Positions 25,821 to 34,552 of a DNA stretch of 64,000 nucleotides are shown here, in pieces. Both the position numbers and the translations under genes were made by a program. Positions within the stretch are counted from its first letter, which is position 1. Every line of letters begins with the position of its first letter. The notes under the pieces are model-generated. The model did not search any database and was not told where the DNA came from. It saw only the letters and a list, made by a program, of their open reading frames with translations. Location: NCBI GenBank assembly GCA_018266395.1, contig JAFEAM010000034.1:1-64000 (forward strand), given 5' to 3'. Source of the DNA: Bacteroidota bacterium. GTDB taxonomy: Bacteria > Bacteroidota > Bacteroidia > Cytophagales > Cyclobacteriaceae.

Positions 25821-27479
25821 TCATTCGCCTCTCTTGTCAAACCTGATATTTTGTACCCGGCCTCCAGACAGTAGAAATCCACTGACCTTACCCTTGTCGC
25901 GAACAAACTGGAGTGAACCAATGGTGCCATCAGCCGCATCTTTCATTACAATACTGGGATGGAGGTCGAAGTCTCCGAGCCGCATATGATGCAGGGTAAG
26001 CTTTTTGTCCGCAAAAGTTAGCCGGTATTCTGTTTCCAGCTCTTCACTGTAGTACAGCCCTGCGAACTCTTTCAGTTCTGCAGGATCTGTTTGTAATGGA
26101 GTAATGCGTTTGGCATTGATCCCATGATAGCGGATCATGTTCACTTCGCCATTCTGATCCGTGACAAAGGTCATGGGAGAACCGTAGGCTTCAATCCACA
26201 CCACGGAATCGGATTTGGGTAAAATGGGGAACTTTTCCTCACCATTGGCCTGCGTCATCAGTTTTCCGTCCTCCAGTGTCAGGGTTACGAACCAGCGCCT
26301 GCCCAACTGGTAGATTCCGACGAACTTCTTAGCCAAATCAGGACTTAGTGTTACATCCGGCATCTTCCTGACAGCCTCAGGACCATCAGGTGGATCCTGG
26401 TATTTTTCTTTCAGGATGAGCTTTGCGACCTTGAGCGCCTCATCCTCTGAATCGAACTCGCCGATGTTGCCGAGTACAATAATGGATAGCTTCTCATCGG
26501 GGAAATTCATGATGATCGTGCGATATCCTGCCCAGCCACCTGTGTGGCTTATCATTCTGAGGCCTCCCGACTTTTCGACAGCCAGTCCAAAAGCATATTC
26601 TGTCTTCTCGCCGCTGTTCAGCACACCTGTTTCCAGCATGCGGGTATAGACAGGATCGTTCGCTTCGAGCCGCTCGCTGAAATGGATCACCCATTTACTC
26701 AGATCTTCCACACTGGTAAAAAGTGAACTGGAGCCATAGGCCGTGAGGCTGTTCGGGTTTTTGCGATAGACTTTGTCCGCAGTGGAGTAGGAATAGGCCA
26801 TGTTCCTTATGACGAGGCTGTGGTCGTCAAGGAAGTGAGATTGTTGCATGCCTAGCGGTGCGAAAATATTCTTGTCTGTCCACTCACGGAACGAGGTGCC
26901 AGTCACCTTTTCAACAATCCTTGCGAGAAGGTTGTATCCAGTATTGGAATAGGAAAAGCGCTCGCCCGGGGTAAAGTCCAGATCTTTTTGATGCTGAACC
27001 ATGCGCACGATATCCTGGAAGGAGAACACTTCATCCCAGCGCCATCCTGCAGTATGAAGTCCTTCCGGCCAGTCCCTCAGTCCGCTGGTGTGATGCACCA
27101 GGTGCCGGATGGTGATAGTTTTACCAAAGTCCGGCACGTCCGGCAGGTACTTATGGATATCGTCATCAAGTGAAATCTTCCCTTCCTGGATGAGTGTGGA
27201 GATGGCCAGCCCGGCAAACTGTTTTGATACTGATGCGATATCAAAAATTGAAGATGAGGTAATCGGCACATCGTATTCCAGGTTGGCCATACCGTAACCC
27301 TTCTGGAGTACAACTTTGCCGTGGTCTACAACCGCGACAGCACATCCGGGTGTATGAGAGTTGAATCGCTTGAATATCTCATCCACGCCTGACTCCAGAT
27401 CTGAATGCGGTTGCTGGCAGGAAGTGACGCAGAAAAACAGTAGCAAAATGCACGGGACTGCAATTTGTTTCGCTTTCAT
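25821..27479 (-). CDS. Serine hydrolase of the beta-lactamase/S12 family (lipoprotein)
   Basis: 552 residues with a lipoprotein signal (VTSC, Cys at 21). The penicillin-binding fold is shown by S83-V-S-K86 in DIASVSKQFAG, the YSN triad in RFSYSNTGYN and the HTGG third motif (ISHTGGWAG). Residues ~385-552 are an extra C-terminal domain of beta-strands as in many class C-like hydrolases of unknown substrate. It is more likely a D-aminopeptidase or esterase-type enzyme than a true beta-lactamase. Its 3' end abuts the dispersed CGACTCAGCGGTC repeat. Confidence 0.9.
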   Translation of the reverse strand: MKAKQIAVPCILLLFFCVTSCQQPHSDLESGVDEIFKRFNSHTPGCAVAVVDHGKVVLQKGYGMANLEYDVPITSSSIFDIASVSKQFAGLAISTLIQEGKISLDDDIHKYLPDVPDFGKTITIRHLVHHTSGLRDWPEGLHTAGWRWDEVFSFQDIVRMVQHQKDLDFTPGERFSYSNTGYNLLARIVEKVTGTSFREWTDKNIFAPLGMQQSHFLDDHSLVIRNMAYSYSTADKVYRKNPNSLTAYGSSSLFTSVEDLSKWVIHFSERLEANDPVYTRMLETGVLNSGEKTEYAFGLAVEKSGGLRMISHTGGWAGYRTIIMNFPDEKLSIIVLGNIGEFDSEDEALKVAKLILKEKYQDPPDGPEAVRKMPDVTLSPDLAKKFVGIYQLGRRWFVTLTLEDGKLMTQANGEEKFPILPKSDSVVWIEAYGSPMTFVTDQNGEVNMIRYHGINAKRITPLQTDPAELKEFAGLYYSEELETEYRLTFADKKLTLHHMRLGDFDLHPSIVMKDAADGTIGSLQFVRDKGKVSGFLLSGGRVQNIRFDKRGE

Positions 27480-27625
27480 GGGTAAGGGTTAAAGAATGAA
27501 GTTAAGGAATATGCCAGAAAGTAATTGATTATAATTGGTCACTCTCACTTATCCTTACAGCCGCATCTTGTTACTTACAAGCTGATGACAGAATTTTACT
27601 TATAAAAGTCTGCATTCACATCAAA

Positions 27626-28216
27626 ATGAAAACGAACCCCAAAGTCGATTTCTTCTTCATCAAGGCCAAAAAGTGGCAGGAAGAGTTTGAAGCGCTGAGA
27701 ACCATTGTGCTTGGCTGCGGTCTCAGAGAAGAATTGAAATGGGGTCAGCCCTGCTATACCCTGGACGGCAACAACGTAGTGCTGATCCATGGTTTTAAGG
27801 AATATTGCGCCCTTCTCCTTTTCAAAGGAGCAGTCCTGAAAGACAGTCACCACATGCTCATACAGCAAACGGAGAACGTACAGGCTGCGCGCCAGCTCCG
27901 GTTTGCAGGCGCTCAGGAAATCAGGAAGAAATCGGCCAAAATAAAATCCTATATCAAACAGGCCATAACAGCTGAGAAGGCTGGCCTGAAGGTGAAGCTT
28001 AAAAAGACCTCAGCGTTCCCCATGCCCAAAGAGTTCAAAAGCAAACTGGATGAGAGCCCTTCCTTGAAAAAGGCATTCTCTGCCCTGACCCCCGGACGAC
28101 AACGCGCCTACCTCCTCTTCTTCTCTTCTGCCAAACAACCTAAAACCCGTGAAGCCAGAATCGAGAAATGCAGAAAGTGGATCATGGACGGAAAGGGTAT
28201 CAATGATATGAACTAA
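27626..28216 (+). CDS. YdeI/OmdA-like protein with DUF1801 domain
   Basis: 196 residues. The N-terminal DUF1801 part (FFFIKAKKWQEEFEALR ... LKWGQPCYTL) is followed by the YdeI/OmdA segment (LDESPSLKKAFSALTPGRQRAYLLFF...KQPKTREARIEKC), the usual architecture and length for YdeI-like proteins, some of which are linked to bacteriocin or envelope-stress tolerance. It is divergent from the hydrolase gene (146 bp between starts). Both genes together sit between two clusters of hairpin repeats. Confidence 0.85.
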   Translation: MKTNPKVDFFFIKAKKWQEEFEALRTIVLGCGLREELKWGQPCYTLDGNNVVLIHGFKEYCALLLFKGAVLKDSHHMLIQQTENVQAARQLRFAGAQEIRKKSAKIKSYIKQAITAEKAGLKVKLKKTSAFPMPKEFKSKLDESPSLKKAFSALTPGRQRAYLLFFSSAKQPKTREARIEKCRKWIMDGKGINDMN

Positions 28217-28594
28217 AATGATATGAACTAATCAGATCGCTGCGCTTATCCTTCATAAACACCTTGCGTCCTGTATGAACTTAATTCTTGCCTTCCCCGC
28301 AGAGTGTCCCCCTCAGGGGACTCTGCGATAACTAAACTTGAAGTGTGAATTGAAGATCTATACCCTGGTGATTTTACCACATGTACTCAGGTCAGTTCTA
28401 ACAGCTGTATTATTCTCTTACTTCATTAACCAATCAAAAACTTGCATTTCTCTGCGCCCTGGCGACTCAGCGGTCAAAAATCTCTCCGCGCCCCTCCGAC
28501 CCAGAGGTAACACACTCACTCATCTCTTTTGTAAAACTTTGCCTTCTCGGCAGAGACCCCGTCAGGGGACTCTGCATTTGTCGGCAAATTTCAC
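28217..28594. repeat. Composite hairpin repeat cluster (two units)
   Basis: 378 bp without a gene. Hairpins at 28299-28326 (GCAGAGTGTCCCC..GGGGACTCTGC) and 28550-28575 (GCAGAGACCCC-GTCA-GGGGACTCTGC) belong to the family at 25332-25636. Between them are GAAGATCTATACCCTGGTGA (about 28355) and the word CTTGCATTTCTCTGCGCC..CGACTCAGCGGTC (28441-28474). The last hairpin ends 19 bp before the stop of the leftward oxidoreductase gene. Confidence 0.75.
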
Positions 28595-29281
28595 CTACGC
28601 TGTTGCAATGTGAAAGTTGAACATGGGATTCTTGAGGGCGCCCCACAACCTTATCCAAATGGGTAGCAACTGCTCTGTTCCCCTAGCGGTGGAAATATCC
28701 CCCAGGTCAATGATACTCTTTTCTTTCCAGCCGAACGACTTGAGAACTTCCTTCACCCTGGATTTCGCATCTGCATCATTACCGCAAACAAAAACATTGT
28801 GGTCTCCGGGAATCAATGAAGGGTTCACCATGATTTGGGCATTCATTGTGTTAAGGCTCTTCACAACTTTCAAAGACGGGTGCGCACGCTGAATCTGTTC
28901 ACCCAGTGAATCGGTATTGCAGATAAAAAGTGAGGGTGGCATCCCTTTCGAAAAGTCCAGGGGATTGGCGATATCCAGCATCACCTTGCCCGACAGATTG
29001 GCCTCTCCTGCCTGTTCCAGCAAGGCCAATGAACCATTCCCGCTGGAAGCATTCACGAGGAATGAACCAAAGGCAGCAGTTTCTGCATAGGTTCCAAGCC
29101 GGATGGCTGTGTGCGCTTTGTACCAGTCTGCAAATCCAGGCCTTCCAAAATTGTCCGGTGCTGTCTTTGCCAAAGCACCTTTCACATCCCTGGTCCCGAT
29201 CATCACTTCATGACCCAGTGACGAAAGCTTTTCAGCCATTACCTGGCCGACCACTCCTGTTCCAAATACTGCGATTTTCAT
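28595..29281 (-). CDS. NADPH-dependent F420 reductase-like oxidoreductase
   Basis: 228 residues from the ATG at 29281 (MKIAVFGTGVVGQ; an in-frame ATG two codons earlier is possible). The Rossmann motif GTGVVG sits at the extreme N-terminus, followed by GTRDVKGA, in the arrangement of the FNO/ProC-like NAD(P)-binding family. The C-terminal part (LPIWIRLWGALKNPMFNF) is also typical. It probably reduces small quinones or flavins or an unknown dinucleotide substrate. It is divergent from an HxlR regulator across a shared palindrome, a common arrangement for redox-stress genes. Confidence 0.85.
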   Translation of the reverse strand: MKIAVFGTGVVGQVMAEKLSSLGHEVMIGTRDVKGALAKTAPDNFGRPGFADWYKAHTAIRLGTYAETAAFGSFLVNASSGNGSLALLEQAGEANLSGKVMLDIANPLDFSKGMPPSLFICNTDSLGEQIQRAHPSLKVVKSLNTMNAQIMVNPSLIPGDHNVFVCGNDADAKSRVKEVLKSFGWKEKSIIDLGDISTARGTEQLLPIWIRLWGALKNPMFNFHIATA

Positions 29282-29319
29282 AGGCATGTAGTTATTTAGT
29301 CTGTTTACTTTTGTTACTT

Positions 29320-29336
29320 ACTATCCTTTTGATAGT
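29320..29336. promoter_or_regulatory. Palindromic HxlR-type operator between divergent genes
   Basis: ACTATC-CTTTT-GATAGT is a perfect 6-bp inverted repeat with a 5-bp spacer, in the gap between the oxidoreductase and hxlR-like genes. It resembles the TACTAT/ATAGTA half-sites bound by Bacillus YodB, an HxlR-family repressor. A second, imperfect ACTATCATTTTTGACAG lies at about 29391-29408. Confidence 0.6.
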
Positions 29337-29453
29337 GGTCAAATGTAAAAGGCGATCTTGCTTTTTACAATGGCTGTCATTCCTGGCCATCACTATCATT
29401 TTTGACAGAATTGGATTATTGAACTGAACAAAAGGCTTTTAGAACAAAAAATT

Positions 29454-29864
29454 ATGCTAATTGAAAACAGGGAAAAGGTGTTCATGCTGAATGGAAATGA
29501 ATTTCATTGTGCCATGGACATAACCATGCACTACATCGGTGGCAAGTGGAAGACCGTAGTGCTCTGGTATTTGCGCAAAGACAAGAAGCGTTTCAGTGAA
29601 TTGCGAAAACTGATACCCAACATCACTGAAAAAATGCTGAGCATTCAGCTCAAGGATCTCGAACAGGACGGCATCGTGGGGCGCAGGATATATCCGGAAG
29701 TCCCTCCCAAAGTGGAGTACTACCTTACGGACTTCGGCAAAACGCTCATACCCATGCTGGAAGAAATTGCCAGGTGGGGACGTGGGTTGGCTGAAAGCAG
29801 AGGAAGAATGGTTGACAAAGTCAAAAGCACGCCGTCAGGCAAGAAGGTTAGCTTGAAACCATAA
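29454..29864 (+). CDS. HxlR family transcriptional regulator
   Basis: 136 residues. The winged helix shows the family pattern CAMDITMHYIGGKWKTVVLW, FSELRKLIPNITEKMLSIQL and YPEVPPKVEYYLTDFGKTL. A Cys just ahead of the domain (FHCAMD) is at the position of the redox-sensing Cys of YodB/HypR. It probably represses the divergent oxidoreductase in response to electrophiles or quinones. Confidence 0.93.
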   Translation: MLIENREKVFMLNGNEFHCAMDITMHYIGGKWKTVVLWYLRKDKKRFSELRKLIPNITEKMLSIQLKDLEQDGIVGRRIYPEVPPKVEYYLTDFGKTLIPMLEEIARWGRGLAESRGRMVDKVKSTPSGKKVSLKP

Positions 29865-29950
29865 ATGCAAGCTTGCCGCTGCGGGGAGCAGGTTGTGCAT
29901 GCGTACCATGGTTTTCGCTAAATTGGATTACCAAACCAAAATCCAACACT

Positions 29951-30373
29951 ATGAACACCAAGACTATTATGGCTACAGCGGCGGGAGCGCTTTTCAACTT
30001 CCTTGGCGGATGGGCAGTATTTGGAATGTTGCTCGCCGGATTCTACCGCTCGAACACCATGACCTATGAAGGGCTGTCCAAGGGTGAAATGCCGGACCTT
30101 ACCTTCATTTTTATGAGTGGTATTTTCAGCGCTTACCTCGTTACCTATCTTCTCCGCAGGGTGGGGAAAGACTATTCCTTCGGCACAGGCTTCCGGCACG
30201 GACTGGTCGTGTATTTCTGCATGGCTGCCTGGGCCGATCTGAGCATTTACGGATTTTACAACCTGATATCCCTGACACTCAGCCTGACCGACATAGTGGT
30301 TCAAGGTATTTTTGGAGGCATTAATGGCGGCATCATCGCGTTGATTCTGGGATCGGGTAAGAAAGAAGCATAG
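29951..30373 (+). CDS. Small membrane protein of unknown function
   Basis: 140 residues; I chose the ATG at 29951 because it opens MNTKTIM before the first helix, while the 26-residue extension upstream looks non-coding. Four hydrophobic segments are visible (about 6-28, 49-68, 80-100 and 108-132), with Gly-rich turns (FLGGWAVFG, FGGINGG). I do not recognise a family. It may be co-transcribed with the DUF2306 gene 23 bp downstream. Confidence 0.7.
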   Translation: MNTKTIMATAAGALFNFLGGWAVFGMLLAGFYRSNTMTYEGLSKGEMPDLTFIFMSGIFSAYLVTYLLRRVGKDYSFGTGFRHGLVVYFCMAAWADLSIYGFYNLISLTLSLTDIVVQGIFGGINGGIIALILGSGKKEA

Positions 30374-30396
30374 AAGAGCGACTCCCGGATTTGAAG

Positions 30397-31026
30397 ATGA
30401 AGAAATTGCGCTTTGGCCTGATGGCTGCGTCTGCCATCGCCATAGGATTATACCCCGCCGTTTATTTCATCTTTGACCGCCGCTTTGGCTTACTCCAATC
30501 AAAGTCGGAAGCACTGTTGTCCGACTGGGTGTGGAACACGGGATTCTACACCCATATTATTCTCGGCGGTGTTGCTTTGTTGTCCGGGTGGTCACAGTTC
30601 AGCCCCTCCATAAGGGCCAGGCATTTGCAATTGCACCGGAACCTCGGAAAGCTTTATGTGGCGTGCGTTCTGCTGAGTTCGGTGGCCGGGATATATATCG
30701 GCTTTTTCGCGACAGGAGGTTTCGTTGCGGCAGCCGGCTTCATTTGCCTGGGTGCGGTATGGTTTTCTTCAACCCTATTTGCCTATCGATCCGTGCTTCG
30801 GAAAGATACGGAGACACACCAGAGGATGATGATGTACAGTTATGGGGCCTGTTTTGCAGCAGTGACGTTGAGGATCTGGCTTCCCATTCTGATGCTCTTG
30901 TTTGAAGATTTCGAAAGGGCATACCGGATTGTGGCCTGGCTTTGCTGGGTCCCAAATATCCTCGTCACGCATTGGCTCGTAATGCAACTGCCTGAAAAAA
31001 GTGTTGCTAAAGCGGCCAGCGCCTGA
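30397..31026 (+). CDS. DUF2306 domain membrane protein
   Basis: 209 residues from the ATG at 30397. Six or so membrane helices with the DUF2306 landmarks FYTHIILGGVALLSGWSQF, RHLQLHRNLGKLYV and TETHQRMMMYSYGACFAAVTLR, which contain conserved His and Arg. The family's function is not established. No link to the neighbouring HxlR gene can be shown beyond same-strand proximity. Confidence 0.85.
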   Translation: MKKLRFGLMAASAIAIGLYPAVYFIFDRRFGLLQSKSEALLSDWVWNTGFYTHIILGGVALLSGWSQFSPSIRARHLQLHRNLGKLYVACVLLSSVAGIYIGFFATGGFVAAAGFICLGAVWFSSTLFAYRSVLRKDTETHQRMMMYSYGACFAAVTLRIWLPILMLLFEDFERAYRIVAWLCWVPNILVTHWLVMQLPEKSVAKAASA

Positions 31027-31219
31027 AACCTGAAGAACCACCCATTCCTACCCCCTGCTCTGAAAATGACTGGTGATATCCGCTTGGCACAGGGTCCACT
31101 GTCCCCAGTTTATTCTTGCGGTCTTACAGTCCATCTGGCTCATCCGTCAGTTCAGTAACTCTTCCCTGCAAAAAAGAGCAGCCAAGGTCACTTTTGTCGT
31201 GTAACCGCGAAAAGTCGGT

Positions 31220-33379
31220 ATGACGAGAATTGCAACTTGGGTCCTTTGCTTCATCACCAGCCAGGCGATTGCGCAAACGCGCATCAGCGGAACAATTCGC
31301 GATGGCCACGGTGAATCCCTGCCAGGGGCCAACATATTCATTAGTGATTCTTATGATGGAACAAGCTCAACCGCCGACGGCACCTTCTCCTTCTCAACCG
31401 AGGAAACGGGTAAGCGCATGCTGCAGGTGACTTCCATCGGTTATGTGCACTTTGAAATGATAGTTGAGTTAACAGGACAAGACGTGAAGGTTGAGCCGGT
31501 GTTGCAGGAGGAAGTCAGCGAACTTGATGCGGTGGTCATTTCAGCGGGCTCCTATACGGCCGGCGAAGAAAAAAGACGAACAGTGTTGAAGCCGCTTGAC
31601 ATTGCAACCACAGCCGGAGCAACCGCGGACATTGCCGGAGCCCTCAACAGTTTGCCAGGCACCCAGAAGGTGGGCGAAAGTGGACGGCTATTCGTTCGAG
31701 GGGGTGATGGAAGCGAGGCACGCACTTTCGTTGACGGCATGCTTGTCCTCAATTCCTACAGTCCATCCGCACCCAACACCCCTTCAAGGGGAAGATTCCT
31801 CCCATTCATGTTCAAGGGAACCAGTTTCAGCACCGGAGGCTACTCAGCAGAATACGGACAAGCGCTTTCGTCAGCTCTCGTGCTCAACTCCAAGGACAAA
31901 GCCGAACTGAACCAGACTGATATCGGACTGCTCTCCGTAGGTGCTGATGTCGCTCACACACAGGTATGGGATAAAGGTTCGTGGTCAGGCAAGGTGCAGT
32001 ACACTAACCTGCGTCCATACATGAATGTGATCAATCAACGGGTGGACTGGATCAACCCGACAACTTCGCTGGAGGGCACGACTGCCTTTCGCCAGGAAAT
32101 GGGCAAGGGGATGATAAAAGCCTTCGCCAGCGTTAGCCAGACCGATTTCTCCCTTTACAGACACAGCATCCTGGACCCTAACTTCAAGCAAGCCTTTGAC
32201 CTTTCTAACCGGTATCGCTACGGTAATCTCTCCTACAAAACTGAGCTCAGCAATGGGTGGGGCCTTCGGGGAGGAGTCGCCTACTCTTACAACCGCAACG
32301 AGATTGGGTTGGATGGCAATCCGGCAGAAGAAACCGAGGAGGGTACGCATGTCAAACTGGTAGGTGAGCGATCGCTTTCGCGCGATGTTGAATGGCACAT
32401 CGGAGCAGAAGTGATCGACCGGGACTATTCAGCGACACGTTACAATGACACCATCAGGCTCACGCTTTCAAAGTCATTCCATGAATCCATTGCAGCGGCC
32501 TTCACTGAAGCTGAGGTACTCATCAGCCGCAAGCTTGTCACTAAAGTCGGGCTTCGTTATGAATACAATTCCCTTCAGCAGACTTCCGGTACTGATCCCC
32601 GAGCGTCACTTGCCTTCAAGCCCGGAAAGCGGGGTCAATTTTCCCTTGCTTATGGCATATTCCGTCAGTCAGCCCCCAACGCCTACCTTTCACTTGCCCA
32701 CCAGTTGGGTCCGTCCAGGGCGGAGCATCTGATCCTGAACTACCAGATCCTCGCCGACCAGCAGACTTTCAGGGTTGAAGCCTATTACAAGCGCTATAGC
32801 AACCTCATCAAATTCAATAATGGTGATCCAGGGCTGATAAACAACGCAGGTTACGGATATGCTCGGGGGTTTGAAGTGTTCTGGCGTGACAACAAATCGT
32901 TACGCAATGTTGATTACTGGGTTTCCTACTCTTACCTGGACACCCAACGCGACTATATGAATTACCCGATGGCAGCTGTGCCCACATTCGCGTCTGCGCA
33001 TAATCTTTCAGTTGTCTATAAGCACTTCATCAAGGCAGTCAAATCGCAGGTCGGGTTAACTTACAGTTACGCGAGTCCTCGTACTTACTACAATCCCAAT
33101 CAGCCTGGGGAGAAATTCCTTTCCGATCATACTCCTTCCTATCATGACCTGAGTGTCAACATCAGCTACCTGCCAAAGAATTGGCTGATCCTTTACGCTT
33201 CATGCACCAATCTGATGGGACGAGACAACATATTCGGCTACGAGTACAGTACAGCGGCTGACGCCAGCGGTCAATTCCCCGGTCGCGCCATCCGCCAACC
33301 GGCCACACACTTTATGTTCCTGGGTGTGTTCATCACCCTGTCGAAAAATAAGTCCATGAACCAACTGCCCAATCTTTAG
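31220..33379 (+). CDS. TonB-dependent receptor with carboxypeptidase-like N-terminal domain
   Basis: 719 residues. Signal peptide (1-18), a CarboxypepD_reg-like domain (~20-105: ISGTIRDGHGESLPGANIFI...), a plug domain (~115-225, with VGESGRLFVRGGDGSEARTFVDGM) and a 22-strand-type barrel to the end. It imports a ligand through the outer membrane using TonB energy. SusD is absent, so glycan uptake is not indicated; a metal or siderophore is more likely given the neighbours. It is first in a tight rightward series (2 bp to the next gene). Confidence 0.93.
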   Translation: MTRIATWVLCFITSQAIAQTRISGTIRDGHGESLPGANIFISDSYDGTSSTADGTFSFSTEETGKRMLQVTSIGYVHFEMIVELTGQDVKVEPVLQEEVSELDAVVISAGSYTAGEEKRRTVLKPLDIATTAGATADIAGALNSLPGTQKVGESGRLFVRGGDGSEARTFVDGMLVLNSYSPSAPNTPSRGRFLPFMFKGTSFSTGGYSAEYGQALSSALVLNSKDKAELNQTDIGLLSVGADVAHTQVWDKGSWSGKVQYTNLRPYMNVINQRVDWINPTTSLEGTTAFRQEMGKGMIKAFASVSQTDFSLYRHSILDPNFKQAFDLSNRYRYGNLSYKTELSNGWGLRGGVAYSYNRNEIGLDGNPAEETEEGTHVKLVGERSLSRDVEWHIGAEVIDRDYSATRYNDTIRLTLSKSFHESIAAAFTEAEVLISRKLVTKVGLRYEYNSLQQTSGTDPRASLAFKPGKRGQFSLAYGIFRQSAPNAYLSLAHQLGPSRAEHLILNYQILADQQTFRVEAYYKRYSNLIKFNNGDPGLINNAGYGYARGFEVFWRDNKSLRNVDYWVSYSYLDTQRDYMNYPMAAVPTFASAHNLSVVYKHFIKAVKSQVGLTYSYASPRTYYNPNQPGEKFLSDHTPSYHDLSVNISYLPKNWLILYASCTNLMGRDNIFGYEYSTAADASGQFPGRAIRQPATHFMFLGVFITLSKNKSMNQLPNL

Positions 33380-33402
33380 TTATGAATCAAATCCAACTTT
33401 AT

Positions 33403-34059
33403 ATGAAACTCAAATCAACACTTGCCATCCTTGCCATCACGCTGTCGATACAGGCTTCTGCATCCGATGAAAAGTTTATGCAGGCCATGCTGAAACACAT
33501 TGACGATGTATACAAGGCCGCCACACTGCAGGAGTATCAGAGTGCAGTAAATGCGTTTGACCGCATCGCCGGGGCGGAGAAGTCGCGATGGGAACCCTTA
33601 TACTATAGTGCTTTCGGCAACATCATGATGGCGATTCAGACCAGCGAGGCAGCAAAGAAGGACGGATACCTCGACCTTGCTCTTCAAGCACTCAGCAAGG
33701 CCGCTGCTATGGCGCCTGAAGAATCAGAGATTGCCGCTCTGGAAGGGTTTGTTCACATGATACGGGTAACAGTGGATCCCCAGACGCGAGGAATGGAATT
33801 CAGCATGAGGGCCAATCAGGCTTATGAAAAAGCCCTGAAGCTCAATCCGGAGAATCCACGAGCCATTGCATTAAAAGCACAAATGGATTTTGGAACCGCC
33901 CAATTCTTTCATGCAGCAACGGAGACGGCATGCCAAACCAACGAAAAGGCCCTCCTCAGATTTGCTGAAAACCAATCGGATAATCCGCTGGCCCCGAAAT
34001 GGGGAGAAAGCATGGCGCAGGGGTTAAGGCGCCAATGTTCAGGTACAAGTAAAAATTGA
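33403..34059 (+). CDS. Secreted TPR-like helical protein
   Basis: 218 residues from the ATG at 33403; this begins MKLKSTLAILAITLSIQASA, a clear signal peptide (another ATG at 33382 adds seven residues). Helical pairs such as YLDLALQALSKAAAMAPEESEIAALEGF and QAYEKALKLNPENPRAIALKAQ are tetratricopeptide-like. It is a periplasmic partner of unknown role, in the operon of the TonB receptor. Confidence 0.8.
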   Translation: MKLKSTLAILAITLSIQASASDEKFMQAMLKHIDDVYKAATLQEYQSAVNAFDRIAGAEKSRWEPLYYSAFGNIMMAIQTSEAAKKDGYLDLALQALSKAAAMAPEESEIAALEGFVHMIRVTVDPQTRGMEFSMRANQAYEKALKLNPENPRAIALKAQMDFGTAQFFHAATETACQTNEKALLRFAENQSDNPLAPKWGESMAQGLRRQCSGTSKN

Positions 34060-34081
34060 GTCTATTATCTTCAATATAAAT

Positions 34082-34531
34082 ATGAAAGCCAATATCATTA
34101 TTCTCTTTTGTCTCGGATTACTGATCCTGTCCGGTTTCAGTCATGAAGATCGTGGCAGCCTGACGGTAACCATATCCAATATCAAAAAGACAGGCAAGAT
34201 GCACATCGGTCTGTACAGCAAAGGAGATAAGTTCCCTGACAAGAAGTACCAGGTAAAGGGACTGATCAGCGAATGTTCTGGCGCGCAATGTACTGTTACA
34301 TTTGACGCTGTACCTTACGGAGAGTATGCTATTGCTATATTTCAGGATGTCAATGACAACAATGAATTGGATACCGGGTTTTTTGGCATTCCTTCAGAAC
34401 CCGTTGCTTTCTCCAACAACTTCCGTCCGAAATTTGGTGGTCCTAAATTCGATGAGTGCCGCTTCCGGATGGAGAATCCTTCGCAAGTGGAAAAAATAGA
34501 ACTGATCAACTCTCTCTTTGGTGGGAGCTGA
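34082..34531 (+). CDS. DUF2141 domain secreted protein
   Basis: 149 residues with a signal peptide (1-20). The DUF2141 fold is recognised by LTVTISNIKKTGKMHIGLYSKGDKFP, the middle segment PYGEYAIAIFQDVNDNNELDTGFFGIPSEPVAFSNN and the closing CRFRM. Function is unknown, though such genes often sit with TonB receptors. 22 bp downstream of the TPR-like gene. Confidence 0.9.
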   Translation: MKANIIILFCLGLLILSGFSHEDRGSLTVTISNIKKTGKMHIGLYSKGDKFPDKKYQVKGLISECSGAQCTVTFDAVPYGEYAIAIFQDVNDNNELDTGFFGIPSEPVAFSNNFRPKFGGPKFDECRFRMENPSQVEKIELINSLFGGS

Positions 34532-34552
34532 TATTACCTGATTTTAAAACAT

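Noticed and set aside
25821-27479. True beta-lactamase resistance gene.
   Set aside because: The S-x-x-K/YSN/HTGG motifs and long C-terminal domain fit the broad S12 hydrolase family; nothing specific to beta-lactam hydrolysis is visible.
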